Of a DNA stretch of 64,000 bases, positions 28,562 to 38,042 are shown one piece after another. Origin of the DNA: Erythrobacter sp. SDW2. GTDB lineage: Bacteria; Pseudomonadota; Alphaproteobacteria; Sphingomonadales; Sphingomonadaceae. Both the position numbers and the translations under genes were made by a program. The stretch covers positions 1,240,001 to 1,304,000 of the forward strand of contig NZ_CP090370.1 of assembly GCF_021431965.1 (NCBI RefSeq). The letters run 5' to 3'. How positions within the stretch are numbered: position 1 is the stretch's first letter; every line of letters begins with the position of its first letter. The notes beneath the pieces were generated by a model. That model saw only the letters and a program-made list of their open reading frames with translations. It did no database searches and was not told where the DNA came from.

Positions 28562-29227
28562 ATGATCGCAGAAACGTCCGAAGCGGGTGATCCCCGCCGC
28601 AGATTGCTCGAACTGGCCGACGGGATGGGGGTCAGCCTGTCGCGCCTTTCTGCCTTGATCGGACGCAATTCCAGCTATTTGCAGCAATTCATCCGCAAGG
28701 GCAGCCCCAAGAAGCTGGAGGAAGGGGATCGGCGAACCCTGGCTGATTTCTTCGGGATCAGCGAATCGGAACTCGGTGGAACAGAGGAAAAATCCTACAA
28801 AGTGTCGAGCGCGCTGCGTGACGAGGAGTTCATCGCCGTTCCGCGCCTCGCCATCGCTGTCTCGGCCGGCCCCGGCCAGTTTGCCGGCGGCGAGACACCG
28901 TTCGACAATTTCGGCTTCTCGGGCCGCTGGCTGCGCGACAACGGGCTCGACCCCAAGATGCTCAGCGCGGTGACGGTGGAGGGCGATTCGATGGAGCCGC
29001 TGTTGCGCCACGGCGACGAAGTGCTGGTCGACCGCACCCCCGGCCCGTGGCGCGACGGCATCCACGTCGTCCGCGTCGGCGAGACCCTCAGCGTCAAGCG
29101 CCTCGCCCGATCCGGCCAGGACCGCGTCAGCCTGCTGAGCCAGAATCTCGCCTATCCCCCGGTCGATCTGCCGCTTGACGAGGTCGACGTCATCGGCCGG
29201 GTGGTGTGGAAGAGCGGGCGGGTGTGA
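28562..29227 (+). CDS. S24-family (LexA/CI-like) transcriptional repressor
   Basis: The 221-residue protein has an N-terminal helix-turn-helix (LADGMGVSLSRLSALIGRNS, then SYLQQFIRKG) and a C-terminal S24 peptidase domain. The Ser-Lys dyad is Ser143 (VEGDSMEP) and Lys179 (TLSVKRLAR), and an Ala-Gly pair at 102-103 (SAGPG) could be the self-cleavage site. It may therefore respond to RecA filaments as LexA/CI do, or keep the fold without cleavage. AGGAGG nine bases upstream supports ATG 28562. It is not lexA itself: the HTH is of the XRE type. Confidence 0.88.
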   Translation: MIAETSEAGDPRRRLLELADGMGVSLSRLSALIGRNSSYLQQFIRKGSPKKLEEGDRRTLADFFGISESELGGTEEKSYKVSSALRDEEFIAVPRLAIAVSAGPGQFAGGETPFDNFGFSGRWLRDNGLDPKMLSAVTVEGDSMEPLLRHGDEVLVDRTPGPWRDGIHVVRVGETLSVKRLARSGQDRVSLLSQNLAYPPVDLPLDEVDVIGRVVWKSGRV

Positions 29228-29265
29228 CCCTTGCGCTTCATCGCAAGCCAAGCCACATCCCCATC

Positions 29266-29934
29266 ATGACCGAAACCGCCACCCAGCCGCCAATGAAAGC
29301 CGGGATCATTCCCGTCACGCCCTTGCAGCAGAACTGCTCGCTGATCTGGTGCACGAAAACCAACAAGGCGGCGCTGATCGATCCGGGCGGCGATCTGGCC
29401 AAGCTCAAGGAAGGCCTCGCCAAGACCGGAGTCGAGCTGGAGAAGATCCTCATCACTCATGGCCATATCGACCATTGCGGCGAGGCGGGCGTGCTGGCGC
29501 AGGAACTGGGCGTGCCGATCGAAGGCCCGCACGAGGCCGACCGGTTCTGGATCAGCCGCCTCGACGAGGACGGCGCCAAATACGGCATCCGCGGGCAAGT
29601 GTTCGAGCCCGACCGCTGGCTCGTCGATGGTGACAAGGTCACGGTCGGTGAGCTCGAGCTCGATGTCATCCATTGCCCCGGTCACACCCCCGGCCACGTC
29701 GTCTTCTACCACGCGCCGAGCCGCTTTGCCGTGGTCGGCGACGTGCTGTTCGCCGGCTCGATCGGCCGCACCGATTTCCCGATGGGCAACCATCAGGACC
29801 TGATCGACGCGATCACACAGAAGCTGTGGCCGCTGGGCAACGACGTGACCTTCATTCCTGGCCACGGGCCAACCAGCACCTTCGGGCGCGAACGCCAGAC
29901 CAACCAGTTCGTCAGCGATTACATGCTGGGTTGA
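29266..29934 (+). CDS. Metallo-beta-lactamase fold hydrolase (glyoxalase II-like)
   Basis: From ATG 29266 the protein is 222 residues. The zinc motif THGHIDHCG (H-x-H-x-D-H), HCPGHTPGHVVF, GDVLFAGSIGRTDFP and the final GHGPTSTFG give all the metal ligands of the two-zinc MBL fold. The pattern resembles YcbL-type glyoxalase II homologues, which hydrolyse thioesters such as S-lactoylglutathione. Whether that is the substrate is inferred. The start at 29206 lies within the upstream gene and is not used. Confidence 0.88.
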   Translation: MTETATQPPMKAGIIPVTPLQQNCSLIWCTKTNKAALIDPGGDLAKLKEGLAKTGVELEKILITHGHIDHCGEAGVLAQELGVPIEGPHEADRFWISRLDEDGAKYGIRGQVFEPDRWLVDGDKVTVGELELDVIHCPGHTPGHVVFYHAPSRFAVVGDVLFAGSIGRTDFPMGNHQDLIDAITQKLWPLGNDVTFIPGHGPTSTFGRERQTNQFVSDYMLG

Positions 29935-29938
29935 GCAT

Positions 29939-30090
29939 CCTCCCCATCAACTTGTGATGGGGAGGGGGACCATGCGCGGCATGGTGGAGGGGCGAGAGGC
30001 GCTAGCCAAATCCCTTGTGCGTGATGACGGGCATTGCTCGCCCCTCCACCCCGCCGCTGCGCGTCGCGGTCCCCCTCCCCATATTGGGGA
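29939..30090. repeat. Long two-armed inverted repeat downstream of the MBL gene
   Basis: The left part CTCCCCATCAACTTGTGATG (then GGGAGGGGGACC...) and the right part GGTCCCCCTCCCCATATTGG (then GGAG) form an inverted pair of roughly 55 bases per arm, each arm with its own inner palindrome. It also contains TGGAGGGGCGA ... TCGCCCCTCCA. It separates the convergent MBL and MAPEG genes. Confidence 0.75.
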
Positions 30091-30093
30091 GAA

Positions 30094-30501
30094 TTACATC
30101 ACCCCCAGCACGATCAGCACTGCCACCACGGCGAGTCCGATCTGGGTGAGCATGGTGATCAGCGTGCCGATCATGCGGCCTTTGCCCAGCGCGCCGCCAT
30201 CCATTCCCAGACCATGGGCCACCCGGCCGAGCATGTAGATGGCGGCGACCCAGGCCAGCCAGGGCTGGCCGCGCCCGCTCAACTCGATGGCGGCGATCAG
30301 GATCAGGACGAAGGCGGTGTTTTCGACATAGTTGAGCTGGGCCCGCATCCGTGCGGTGAGTGGCCCGCCGGCGTCGTCACCGATCGAGACCTTGAGCTTG
30401 CCGCGCATTTGGCCGACGCGAATCCCCAGCCAGAGATTGATGATCGCGGCAGCGGCGGCGGCGCAGAGGGTGACGGGAAGCACGGCGGTGACGCTAAGCA
30501 T
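30094..30501 (-). CDS. MAPEG-family membrane protein
   Basis: This 135-residue protein has four hydrophobic segments (about 5-22, 58-78, 82-98, 112-134) and the MAPEG pattern: an N-terminal helix, GIRVGQMRGKLKVS, RAQLNYVENTAFVLIL (E-N-P-like motif) and YMLGRVAHGLGM. Eukaryotic relatives are glutathione-dependent; bacterial substrates are mostly unknown. It is divergent from rpmF with about 240 bases between. Confidence 0.87.
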   Translation of the reverse strand: MLSVTAVLPVTLCAAAAAAIINLWLGIRVGQMRGKLKVSIGDDAGGPLTARMRAQLNYVENTAFVLILIAAIELSGRGQPWLAWVAAIYMLGRVAHGLGMDGGALGKGRMIGTLITMLTQIGLAVVAVLIVLGVM

Positions 30502-30592
30502 GACGGAACTCTCCCTTTCCGGTTCGGTTTCGATCGGCTACCCGTTGCTGTGGCCCCGTGCAATGCCGCCACGCAAAGAGTCCGGTGATGGC

Positions 30593-30620
30593 TTGCAAGT
30601 CGGCAGGATTCGGCTATAGG
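30593..30620 (+). promoter_or_regulatory. Candidate promoter of the rpmF-plsX-fabH operon
   Basis: TTGCAA (30593-30598) and TATAGG (30615-30620) are separated by 16 bases, a plausible sigma70-type pair. A start about 30627 would give a leader of roughly 110 bases before rpmF. Confidence 0.45.
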
Positions 30621-30738
30621 GCGCGTCTTCCCGTCAGGGTCGGCCCCCCGATACCGGCGCACTTGTGCGCTGCGGTGGCTTCGCCTAGTGCGGCTTTGAC
30701 TTAGACAATTTGAACGAATTCAAGGAACAGGTGCCGCC

Positions 30739-30918
30739 ATGGCTGTCCCTAAGAGAAAAGTATCGCCGCATCGCCGTGGCAACCGCCGTTCGCATGATTC
30801 GCTGAAGGTCGAAGCCTTCCACGAATGCAGCAACTGCGGCGAACTCAAGCGTCCGCACAACCTGTGCGGTCACTGCGGCTTCTACAACGGCCGCGAAGTC
30901 CTCGCCCCGAGCCTGTAA
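30739..30918 (+). CDS. rpmF: 50S ribosomal protein L32
   Basis: This 59-residue protein begins [20 protein letters not shown] and carries the L32 zinc ribbon CSNCG ... [11 protein letters not shown], so the zinc-binding (C+) form is encoded. CAGGTG lies upstream of ATG 30739. It leads a classical operon in which L32 precedes plsX and fabH, tying ribosome and membrane lipid synthesis together. It is too short for many ORF callers. Confidence 0.97.
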   Translation: MAVPKRKVSPHRRGNRRSHDSLKVEAFHECSNCGELKRPHNLCGHCGFYNGREVLAPSL

Positions 30919-30940
30919 TACCCTTTAGAGGGAGAACGCC

Positions 30941-32017
30941 ATGAGCCTGCCGCGTATCGCCATCGATGCGATGGGCGGTGATGAAGGCGTGCGCGTGATG
31001 ATCGACGGTGCGGCCGAGGCCCGCCGTCGGCACGACCGGTTCAAGTTCCTGCTGGTCGGCGACCAGGCGCGCATCGAACGCGCGCTGGAAACGCACCCCA
31101 ATATGCGCGGTGCGTCCGAGATCCTCCATTGCGACGATGTGGTCGGCGGTGACGAGATCCCGACCCAGGCACTGCGCCGGGCCAAGACCACCAGCATGGG
31201 CCTCGCGGTCAATGCGGTGAAAGCCGGCGATGCCGGCGCTGCGGTCAGTGCCGGCAACACCGGCGCGCTGATGGCGATGAGCAAGCTGGCGCTGCGGACC
31301 ATGCCCGGCATCGACCGGCCGGCGCTCGCCGGCATCATGCCGACGCTGGGCGACAACGACGTCATCATGCTCGACCTCGGTGCCAATACCGAGGCGGATG
31401 CGCGCAACCTCGTCCAGTTCGCCATCATGGGCGCGGCCTATTCGCGCATCCTGACGGGCCGTGAGCGGCCGCGTGTGCGCCTGCTCAATATCGGCACGGA
31501 AGAGATCAAGGGCTTCGACCGCCTGCGCGAGGCGGCGGCGCAGTTGCAGGAAGCCAGCGGGCTGGAGCTGAAGTTCGATGGCTTCATCGAATCGGACAAG
31601 ATCAACCGCGGCGAGGTCGACGTGGTGGTGACTGACGGCTTCTCCGGCAATATCGCTCTCAAGGCGATCGAAGGCACCGCGCGCTTCGTCACCGACCTGC
31701 TGCGGCGCGCCTTCACCAGTTCGATCCGATCGAAGTTCGGCTTCCTCGTGTCGCGCCCGGCGACCGAACTGCTGCGGCACCATCTCGATCCCAACAACCA
31801 CAATGGTGCGGTCTTCCTCGGCCTCAACGGGGTGGTGGTAAAGAGCCACGGCAGCGCCAATGCCAGCGGCGTTGCCAATGCCGTCGCTGTTGCGGCGCGG
31901 CTGCTGGAAGACAACCTCACGCAGCGGATCGCATCGGACCTGCACGAGTTGGGCGACCGGATGTGGCATGCCACAGGCAACGGCAACGGCAACGGCACGG
32001 GCGGGGACGCCAAGTGA
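30941..32017 (+). CDS. plsX: Phosphate acyltransferase PlsX
   Basis: This 358-residue protein begins [20 protein letters not shown], the PlsX signature, and contains [28 protein letters not shown] and the C-terminal [12 protein letters not shown]. It makes acyl phosphate from acyl-ACP for PlsY. Three exact GGCAAC units at 31976-31993 encode a Gly-Asn tail (GNGNGNGTGG) that looks like a recent repeat expansion. Its stop overlaps the fabH GTG start (GTGA). Confidence 0.97.
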   Translation: MSLPRIAIDAMGGDEGVRVMIDGAAEARRRHDRFKFLLVGDQARIERALETHPNMRGASEILHCDDVVGGDEIPTQALRRAKTTSMGLAVNAVKAGDAGAAVSAGNTGALMAMSKLALRTMPGIDRPALAGIMPTLGDNDVIMLDLGANTEADARNLVQFAIMGAAYSRILTGRERPRVRLLNIGTEEIKGFDRLREAAAQLQEASGLELKFDGFIESDKINRGEVDVVVTDGFSGNIALKAIEGTARFVTDLLRRAFTSSIRSKFGFLVSRPATELLRHHLDPNNHNGAVFLGLNGVVVKSHGSANASGVANAVAVAARLLEDNLTQRIASDLHELGDRMWHATGNGNGNGTGGDAK

Positions 32018-32979
32018 TCCGTTCGGTGATCCGGGGCAGCGGTTCGGCCCTGCCGCAGCGCTGCGTCACCAATGCCGAGCTTGCCGCGCAGGTCGATACC
32101 AGCGACGAATGGATCGTCGAGCGGACCGGCATCCGCCAGCGCTATATCGCAGGGGAGGACGAGACCACGTCGAGCCTCGCGATCGAAGCTGCGCGCAAGG
32201 CGCTCGCCGCTGCCGCGATCGAGGCGAACGAGATCGGGCTGATCATCCTCGCCACCGCCACGCCCGACAACACCTTTCCCGCCACCGCCACCAAGGTGCA
32301 GGCGGCGCTGGGCTGTGCCGGTTGCATCGCGTTCGACGTGCAGGCGGTATGTTCGGGCTTCCTCTACGCGCTGACCACGGCCGATTCGCTGCTGCGCACC
32401 GGTGCGGCGAAGAAAGCGCTGGTAATCGGCGCGGAAACCTTCAGCCGTATCCTCGACTGGGAAGACCGCACCACCTGCGTCTTGTTCGGCGACGGGGCGG
32501 GCGCAGTTGTGCTCGAGGCGGTCGAGGGCGACGAAAGCGGTCCGGGCATCATCGCCAGCCGCCTCCATGCCGACGGGACGCAGCATGACCTGCTCTATGT
32601 CGATGGCGGACCGTCGACCACCCAGACCGTCGGCCAGCTGCGCATGAAGGGGCGCGAGGTGTTCCGCCATGCCGTGGTCAACCTGGCCGACGTTCTCAAC
32701 GAAGTGCTTGAAGAAGCGGGTGTTTCGGCTGCCGACATCGACTGGGTCGTACCGCACCAGGCCAATGCCCGCATCCTCGACGCGACCGCTCGCAAGCTCG
32801 GCCTGCCGATGGAGAAGGTGGTGGTTACGGTTGACCGGCACGCCAATACCTCGGCCGCATCGGTACCGCTGGCGTTCGACGCGGCGGTGCAGGACGGGCG
32901 TATCAAGCCCGGTGACCTGGTGATGTTCGAAGCCATGGGCGGCGGCTTCACCTGGGGTGCGTGCCTCGCCCGGCTCTAG
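32014..32979 (+). CDS. fabH: 3-oxoacyl-ACP synthase III (KAS III)
   Basis: From GTG 32014 (overlapping the plsX stop) the protein is 321 residues. The Cys-His-Asn triad is Cys113 (AVCSGF), His248 (VPHQANARI) and Asn278 (ANTSAASVP). It condenses acetyl-CoA with malonyl-ACP to start fatty acid synthesis. ATG at 31963 in the same frame reads out of plsX and is rejected. Confidence 0.97.
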   Translation: MIRSVIRGSGSALPQRCVTNAELAAQVDTSDEWIVERTGIRQRYIAGEDETTSSLAIEAARKALAAAAIEANEIGLIILATATPDNTFPATATKVQAALGCAGCIAFDVQAVCSGFLYALTTADSLLRTGAAKKALVIGAETFSRILDWEDRTTCVLFGDGAGAVVLEAVEGDESGPGIIASRLHADGTQHDLLYVDGGPSTTQTVGQLRMKGREVFRHAVVNLADVLNEVLEEAGVSAADIDWVVPHQANARILDATARKLGLPMEKVVVTVDRHANTSAASVPLAFDAAVQDGRIKPGDLVMFEAMGGGFTWGACLARL

Positions 32980-33144
32980 TCCCGAACTGGTATGCCACAC
33001 AGGTTTCGGAGGCTAAAATAGCGCCGACAAACGATTTCTTCTCCCGCTGGCGTTGCAGAAATGCGCCAGATTGGATAGGCTTGATGCGCGTAGTGTTTAT
33101 CGGGTCGCCACCACGCATCTGGAGCAACAACAGGGAGTAGGCCG

Positions 33145-33447
33145 ATGTCACGATCGGTGGGAACGCTGACACGCGCCGACCTGGCGGAGGCCATCAACCG
33201 CAAGATGGGTTTCAGCCGGGCCGAATCGCTCGACATGGTCGAAGCGATCCTGAGTCACATGACCGAGGCGCTGAAGAACGGGGAAAACGTCAAGATCTCG
33301 GGCTTCGGCAGCTTCGTCCTGCGCGACAAGAAGGAACGCATCGGCCGCAACCCCAAAACCGGCGTCGAAGTGCCGATAACTCCCCGCCGGGTCATGACTT
33401 TCCGCGCCAGCCAGCTATTGCGGGAACGTATCGCCAAGGGAGGCTGA
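33145..33447 (+). CDS. ihfA: Integration host factor alpha subunit
   Basis: The 100-residue protein has the HU/IHF fold: [20 protein letters not shown], then [20 protein letters not shown] and the DNA-wrapping arm [20 protein letters not shown]. Length and the C-terminal SQLLRERI fit IHF-alpha rather than HU. It bends DNA and normally pairs with IHF-beta, encoded elsewhere. It lies 165 bases after fabH and two bases before the merR-type gene. Confidence 0.95.
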   Translation: MSRSVGTLTRADLAEAINRKMGFSRAESLDMVEAILSHMTEALKNGENVKISGFGSFVLRDKKERIGRNPKTGVEVPITPRRVMTFRASQLLRERIAKGG

Positions 33448-33449
33448 AC

Positions 33450-33890
33450 GTGACCACATTCGACGATGGCAAGGAAGACGGCGCTCTGCGCACCATCGGC
33501 GAAGTCGGGCAGGCGCTGGGTCTCAAGCCCCATGTCCTGCGATACTGGGAAGAACAGTTCCCCATGCTTCAGCCATTGAAGCGCAGCGGCGGGCGGCGAT
33601 ACTATCGCCCCGAAGACGTTGCGCTGGTCGAAACCATCGACCGGCTGGTCAACCGCGAAGGCTACACGCTGAAAGGCGCGCGGCAGGCGATCGAGGAGGG
33701 GAAAGCTGTCCTTGGCGAACCTGCCACAGCCAGCGCGCCTGAAGCGGAAGTGGCTGAAGAACATGCGCCGCAGGCGCCCGTTCTCGAAACGAGTGCAGTC
33801 AAGCCTGGTGAGTCGGCACCCGTCGCCGCGGAAATCATTGCTGAGCTGAAGGGTATCCGCGAACGCCTTGCGGCTGCGGTGGGGGCTTAG
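33450..33890 (+). CDS. MerR-family transcriptional regulator
   Basis: This 146-residue protein starts at GTG 33450. TIGEVGQALGLKPHVLRYWE and GGRRYYRPEDVALVETIDRL form the MerR winged helix; the C-terminal half is a low-complexity Ala/Glu/Pro linker with a final short helix and no metal-binding Cys. This MerR follows ihfA in many alphaproteobacteria. The effector is unknown. Its stop overlaps that of the convergent methyltransferase by four bases. Confidence 0.93.
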   Translation: MTTFDDGKEDGALRTIGEVGQALGLKPHVLRYWEEQFPMLQPLKRSGGRRYYRPEDVALVETIDRLVNREGYTLKGARQAIEEGKAVLGEPATASAPEAEVAEEHAPQAPVLETSAVKPGESAPVAAEIIAELKGIRERLAAAVGA

Positions 33891-34609
33891 TCGGGCTTGC
33901 GACCGCAGACGCCGGTCGCGCATCCGAAGAAGAATTTGCGATACTCGACCTGAAGGCCGTTCGCGGCAAGATCCTGGGCAAAGCCCTGTGCATTCCCGAA
34001 GTTGGTCGAATAGGCACCGATCATCGAAAAGTCCTGGGCCCCGCGCAGGAGGATTCTTTCCACCACCGGAAGCACGAACTTCAGGTGGAAGAGATAGAGC
34101 GGTCGCAGAAACCATCCAATGGGATCGGATGCCTCGATGAACGCAAAGCTGCCTCCGGGCTTGAGCACCCGCGCCGCTAGCGCGGCAAGTTTCTTGTGCT
34201 GGGTGCGATTGAACGTCTTCAGGCCAAAGGTGGAAATGACGAAATCGGCGCTTTGCGGGAGCAAATCGCTAGCAAGGACATCGTCCTCAATGAAGCTGAT
34301 CCGATGGGCGCGCATGGCATGGAGCCGTTCTAATGCCCGCTTGTGCATGCCGGACGAGATATCGACCGCGCGAATATCGTCGATATTCGGAAAGCGTTCC
34401 AGCAAGTGCGGCCAGACTTCGCCGGTCCCGGCCATCAGGTCGTAGCCGGACAGCGGCCCGTCGGGCAGATCAAGCATTGCCACGCATTGCTTGCGCCAGC
34501 GCTCGGTGAACCCCATCGAACAGACGTAGGAGAAGGTGATGTACTTGTCAGAGCAGCGGTCGAACACATCCCGCACATAGGCCGGATCATAGATGTCTTG
34601 CGCCGCCAA
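33887..34609 (-). CDS. Class I SAM-dependent methyltransferase, UbiE-like
   Basis: The 240-residue protein has motif I YDLMAGTGEVWPHLL, motif II region AVDISSGMHKRALERL, FISTFGLKTF-type motif (VISTFGLKTFNRT) and LKPGGSFAFIEASDP, the usual order for UbiE/COQ5 relatives. The hydrophobic stretch WFLRPLYLFHLKFVLP after motif III resembles ubiquinone/menaquinone methyltransferases acting on membrane substrates. The true substrate is not known; ubiE proper is likely elsewhere. It begins one base from the smc stop. Confidence 0.85.
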   Translation of the reverse strand: MAAQDIYDPAYVRDVFDRCSDKYITFSYVCSMGFTERWRKQCVAMLDLPDGPLSGYDLMAGTGEVWPHLLERFPNIDDIRAVDISSGMHKRALERLHAMRAHRISFIEDDVLASDLLPQSADFVISTFGLKTFNRTQHKKLAALAARVLKPGGSFAFIEASDPIGWFLRPLYLFHLKFVLPVVERILLRGAQDFSMIGAYSTNFGNAQGFAQDLAANGLQVEYRKFFFGCATGVCGRKPD

Positions 34610-34610
34610 C

Positions 34611-37600
34611 CTACTCCGCCGCCATCAGTTCGGCTTCCTGCAGGTCCACGCTGACGAGGCGGCTGATGCCGCGTTCGACCATGGTCACGCCGAACAGGCG
34701 GTGCATACGGCTCATGGTCACGGCGTTGTGGGTGACGATGAGGTAGCGGGTGTCGGTCTCCTGCACCATCGAATCGAGCAGGTCGCAGAAGCGGTCGATA
34801 TTGGCATCGTCGAGTGGCGCATCGACTTCGTCGAGCACGCAGATGGGTGCCGGATTGGTTAAGAACAGTGCGAAGATCAATGCCGTTGCGGTTAGCGCCT
34901 GCTCGCCGCCCGAGAGCAGGGTGAGCGATTGCAGCTTCTTGCCCGGCGGCTGGGCGTAGATTTCCAGCCCGGCCTCGAGCGGATCGTCGCTATCGATCAG
35001 CGCCAGATGGGCATGGCCGCCCTGGAACAGCTTGGTGAACAGTTCCTGGAAATGGGTGTTGACCTGCTCGAACGCGGCCTGCAGCCGCTGGCGGCCTTCT
35101 CGGTTGAGGTTGCCGATGCTGCCGCGCAGGCGGTGCACGGCTTCGACCAGTTCGGCCTGCTCGGCGGCGCTGGCACCGTGCTCCTGCTCGATCCGCGCGA
35201 GTTCATCGGCAGCGACGAGGTTGACCGGCCCGATCCGCTCGCGGCTGGCGACCAGCCGGTCCATTTCCTCGGCCTCGGCTTCCTTCGACTGGACTCGTTC
35301 GGCCTCGAAGGCGAACTTTTCCGCCAGCAGAGGCGGGGGGCACTGGAAGCGTTCGCCCGAAATGCGGGCCATTTCCGCACGGCGGGCTTCCTCGTTCTCG
35401 GCCCGCGCGACCAGCGTGGCGCGGGTTTCGCGCGTCGTCGCAAGGCGTTCCGTGATATGGGCAAGCTCGCGGTCTGCCGCATTGGCGGCGGCTTGCGCTT
35501 CCTCGACCGCGGCATTGGCGGCGGCGAGTTCCTCGCCTAGCCGCGCACGGACGATATCGCCCTGCTCGATCTCCCGCATCAGCCCTTCGGGCTTGGCGGC
35601 GGTGACGGCGCGTTCGGCCTCGATTTCCTCGAAGCGGGCTTCCATGCCCGCAAGGCGCTGCGCCGCTTCGCCTGAGCGGGCCTGCCAGCTGGCCTTCTCG
35701 GCGCGCTGGGCTGCGGTGCGTTCGCGCGCGACGGCGAGACCCTGGTCATGTGCGGCGAGTTCGGCGGTGGCGGCCTGCATGGCCGAGCGGGCGGCGTCGT
35801 TCCTCGCCTGGGCGGCTTCAAGCTGCGCACGACCGGCGGCGGGATCGGGCAGGGCGGCGCGCTTGTCCTGCGCGGCGAAGAGATCGGCATCGGCCTGCTT
35901 GCGCTGCTCGGCAAGATCGGCTTCGCTCTCCTTCAGTTCCGCCAGCCGCGCCGCGATCCGCTCGCGCGCAGCCTCGGCCTGGTCGAGCGCCCGCAGCGCC
36001 TGCCGCTCGCGCTCGGCGGCCTCGCCGACACCGCGTTCGGCAGCAACCAGCCCGCGCTGGAGCTCGGACAATTCGTCCTGCGCCTTGGCCTGGGCCGCCT
36101 GTGCTTCTTCGCGTGCGGCGCGTTTGGCCGGGAGTGCCGCTTCGAGCTCGGCCAGCCGGTTCGCTGCCTCAAGCCGCGCCGCTTCCGCCGCACCCTGGCC
36201 GCGGGCCACCAGCCCGTCCCAGCGCCGCAGCGCGCCGGCCTTGGTGACGAGCCACTCGCCCGGATCGAGCACCTGCCCGTCATCGGCTTCGGCCACATGC
36301 ACCAGCGCCAGCCGCGCGGCGAGCTGCGGCGGGCAGTCGAGCACATGCGCCGCAAGGCTGTCGGATACCTGTTTCGGTGCCTCGCTCCCGGTCCAGAAAC
36401 TGCCCTCGGGATCGCCCTCCGGCCGGCCCAGCGGTGCCTTGCCTTCGCGGCCCAGCACCGCAGCAACCGCGCGCTCGTATCCCGGCGCGGCACGGATCTT
36501 GTCGAGCGCGGCGGGCAGGCCCTGCCGCCCCGCCGCCTGCTTCTCGCGCGCCTGCCGGTCGCGGTCGAGCGCGGAGAATTCGCGTTCCAGCCCCGTCAGT
36601 TCGGCCTGTGCAGCCGACAAGGCATCGGCGGCGGCATCGCGCGCCTGTTGCAGCGCTTCCTTGCGACTGCGCTGCGCCTCCAGTTCGTCACGCAAGCGAG
36701 CAAGTTCGCGGGTCGCAGCCTCCGCCGCAGCCTTGGCCTCCTCGACCGCCGCCTCCGGATCGCCACCTTCGGCCAAGGCCGCGCGAGTTTGCGCCTGCCG
36801 CTCGGCATCGCGGTCGAGCCGGGCCAGCCGGGCCTCGGCCTGTTCGATCGCGGCCCCGGCCACGCGCCATTCGGCCTCGACCCCGGCATGGTCGGCAGTC
36901 GCCTTGGCCAGCGCCAGTTCGGCAGCGCGGCTGGCACGTTCGGTATCTTCCAGCTTCGCTGCAAGAGCCGGCCGGCGAGCCTCGTCCTCCGCCAGCAGAG
37001 CCTCGCCAGCCAGCAGATCCTGCTCCAGCCGCTTGAGCGCATCGGCTGCATCGCGGGTCATCCGGTCCGCCTCGACCCGGTCCTCCTCCAGCCGCGCCTT
37101 CTGCCGGTCGAGATCGGCCAGCCGCTGTTCGGCAGCCTCCAGCTGGCTGGTCAGCGCCGCCATGCGGTGGCCGTGCGCGCTGGCATCGTCGCGGCGGTCG
37201 GCCTGCTCCTCGCGCGCTTCGGCCAGCTTCTCGGCGGCTTCGCGCTGCGCCTTCTGCGCCGCTTCCACCTCGGCCTGGGCTTCCAGCACCCGTGCCTCGG
37301 CACCCTTGGCCTCGGCCCGCGCCGCTTCCGCCGCCGCCGCCGCATCGCGCCAGCGGGCGAACACCAGCCGCGCTTCGGCCAGCGAAATCTCGTCGGTCAG
37401 CTTGGTATAGCGTTCGGCCTGCTTGGCCTGCCGCCGCAGCGAGGAGATCTGGCTGTCGAGCCCGGCCATCAGATCCTCGAGCCGTTCGAGATTCTTCTCG
37501 GTCGAGCGCAGCTTGCTCTCGGCATCGCGCTTGCGCACGTGAAGGCCCGCGATCCCCGCGGCTTCCTCCAGCATCATGCGCCGCTCGACCGGCTTGGCCG

Positions 37601-38033
37601 AGATGACCTGGGCGATCTTGCCCTGGCTCACCAGCGCCGGGCTATGCGCCCCGGTGGCGGCATCGGCGAAGGTGAGGGCCACGTCCTTGGCGCGCACATC
37701 GCGCCCGTTGACGCGATAGGCACTGCCGGCGCCACGCTCGATCCGGCGGGTCACTTCCAGTTCCTCGCCGTTGCTGTCGGTGCCCTGTAGCACGACTTCG
37801 GCGAAATCGCGCTGCGGGCGGGTTTCGGTCCCGGCGAAGATGACATCGTCCATTCCGCCCGAGCGCATCGACTTGGCCGAGGTTTCCCCCATGACCCAGC
37901 GGATCGCTTCGAGCAGGTTGGACTTGCCGCAACCATTGGGGCCGACGACGCCCGTCAGCCCCGGCTCGATCTGCAGTTCGGCAGGCTCAACGAAGCTTTT
38001 GAAACCGCTAAGCTTGAGCCGCCGGATCTGCAT
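34611..38033 (-). CDS. smc: Chromosome segregation ATPase SMC
   Basis: This 1140-residue protein is complete. GPNGCGKSNLLEAIRWVMGE (about 32-51) is the Walker A head, followed by a long Ala/Glu/Arg coiled coil, a hinge around 510-620, a second coiled coil, and the C-terminal head with the signature LLSGGEQALTATALIFAL and Walker B CVLDEVDAPLDD. It compacts and separates sister chromosomes with ScpA/ScpB. Long open frames on the other strand across this gene are shadows created by its codon use. Confidence 0.97.
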   Translation of the reverse strand: MQIRRLKLSGFKSFVEPAELQIEPGLTGVVGPNGCGKSNLLEAIRWVMGETSAKSMRSGGMDDVIFAGTETRPQRDFAEVVLQGTDSNGEELEVTRRIERGAGSAYRVNGRDVRAKDVALTFADAATGAHSPALVSQGKIAQVISAKPVERRMMLEEAAGIAGLHVRKRDAESKLRSTEKNLERLEDLMAGLDSQISSLRRQAKQAERYTKLTDEISLAEARLVFARWRDAAAAAEAARAEAKGAEARVLEAQAEVEAAQKAQREAAEKLAEAREEQADRRDDASAHGHRMAALTSQLEAAEQRLADLDRQKARLEEDRVEADRMTRDAADALKRLEQDLLAGEALLAEDEARRPALAAKLEDTERASRAAELALAKATADHAGVEAEWRVAGAAIEQAEARLARLDRDAERQAQTRAALAEGGDPEAAVEEAKAAAEAATRELARLRDELEAQRSRKEALQQARDAAADALSAAQAELTGLEREFSALDRDRQAREKQAAGRQGLPAALDKIRAAPGYERAVAAVLGREGKAPLGRPEGDPEGSFWTGSEAPKQVSDSLAAHVLDCPPQLAARLALVHVAEADDGQVLDPGEWLVTKAGALRRWDGLVARGQGAAEAARLEAANRLAELEAALPAKRAAREEAQAAQAKAQDELSELQRGLVAAERGVGEAAERERQALRALDQAEAARERIAARLAELKESEADLAEQRKQADADLFAAQDKRAALPDPAAGRAQLEAAQARNDAARSAMQAATAELAAHDQGLAVARERTAAQRAEKASWQARSGEAAQRLAGMEARFEEIEAERAVTAAKPEGLMREIEQGDIVRARLGEELAAANAAVEEAQAAANAADRELAHITERLATTRETRATLVARAENEEARRAEMARISGERFQCPPPLLAEKFAFEAERVQSKEAEAEEMDRLVASRERIGPVNLVAADELARIEQEHGASAAEQAELVEAVHRLRGSIGNLNREGRQRLQAAFEQVNTHFQELFTKLFQGGHAHLALIDSDDPLEAGLEIYAQPPGKKLQSLTLLSGGEQALTATALIFALFLTNPAPICVLDEVDAPLDDANIDRFCDLLDSMVQETDTRYLIVTHNAVTMSRMHRLFGVTMVERGISRLVSVDLQEAELMAAE

Positions 38034-38042
38034 CAGGGCGCC

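Noticed and set aside
35032-37790. 792- and 680-codon open frames on the plus strand
   Set aside because: Both are antisense to smc and consist of low-complexity Ser/Ala/Arg or Arg/Gly text mirroring the coiled coil.
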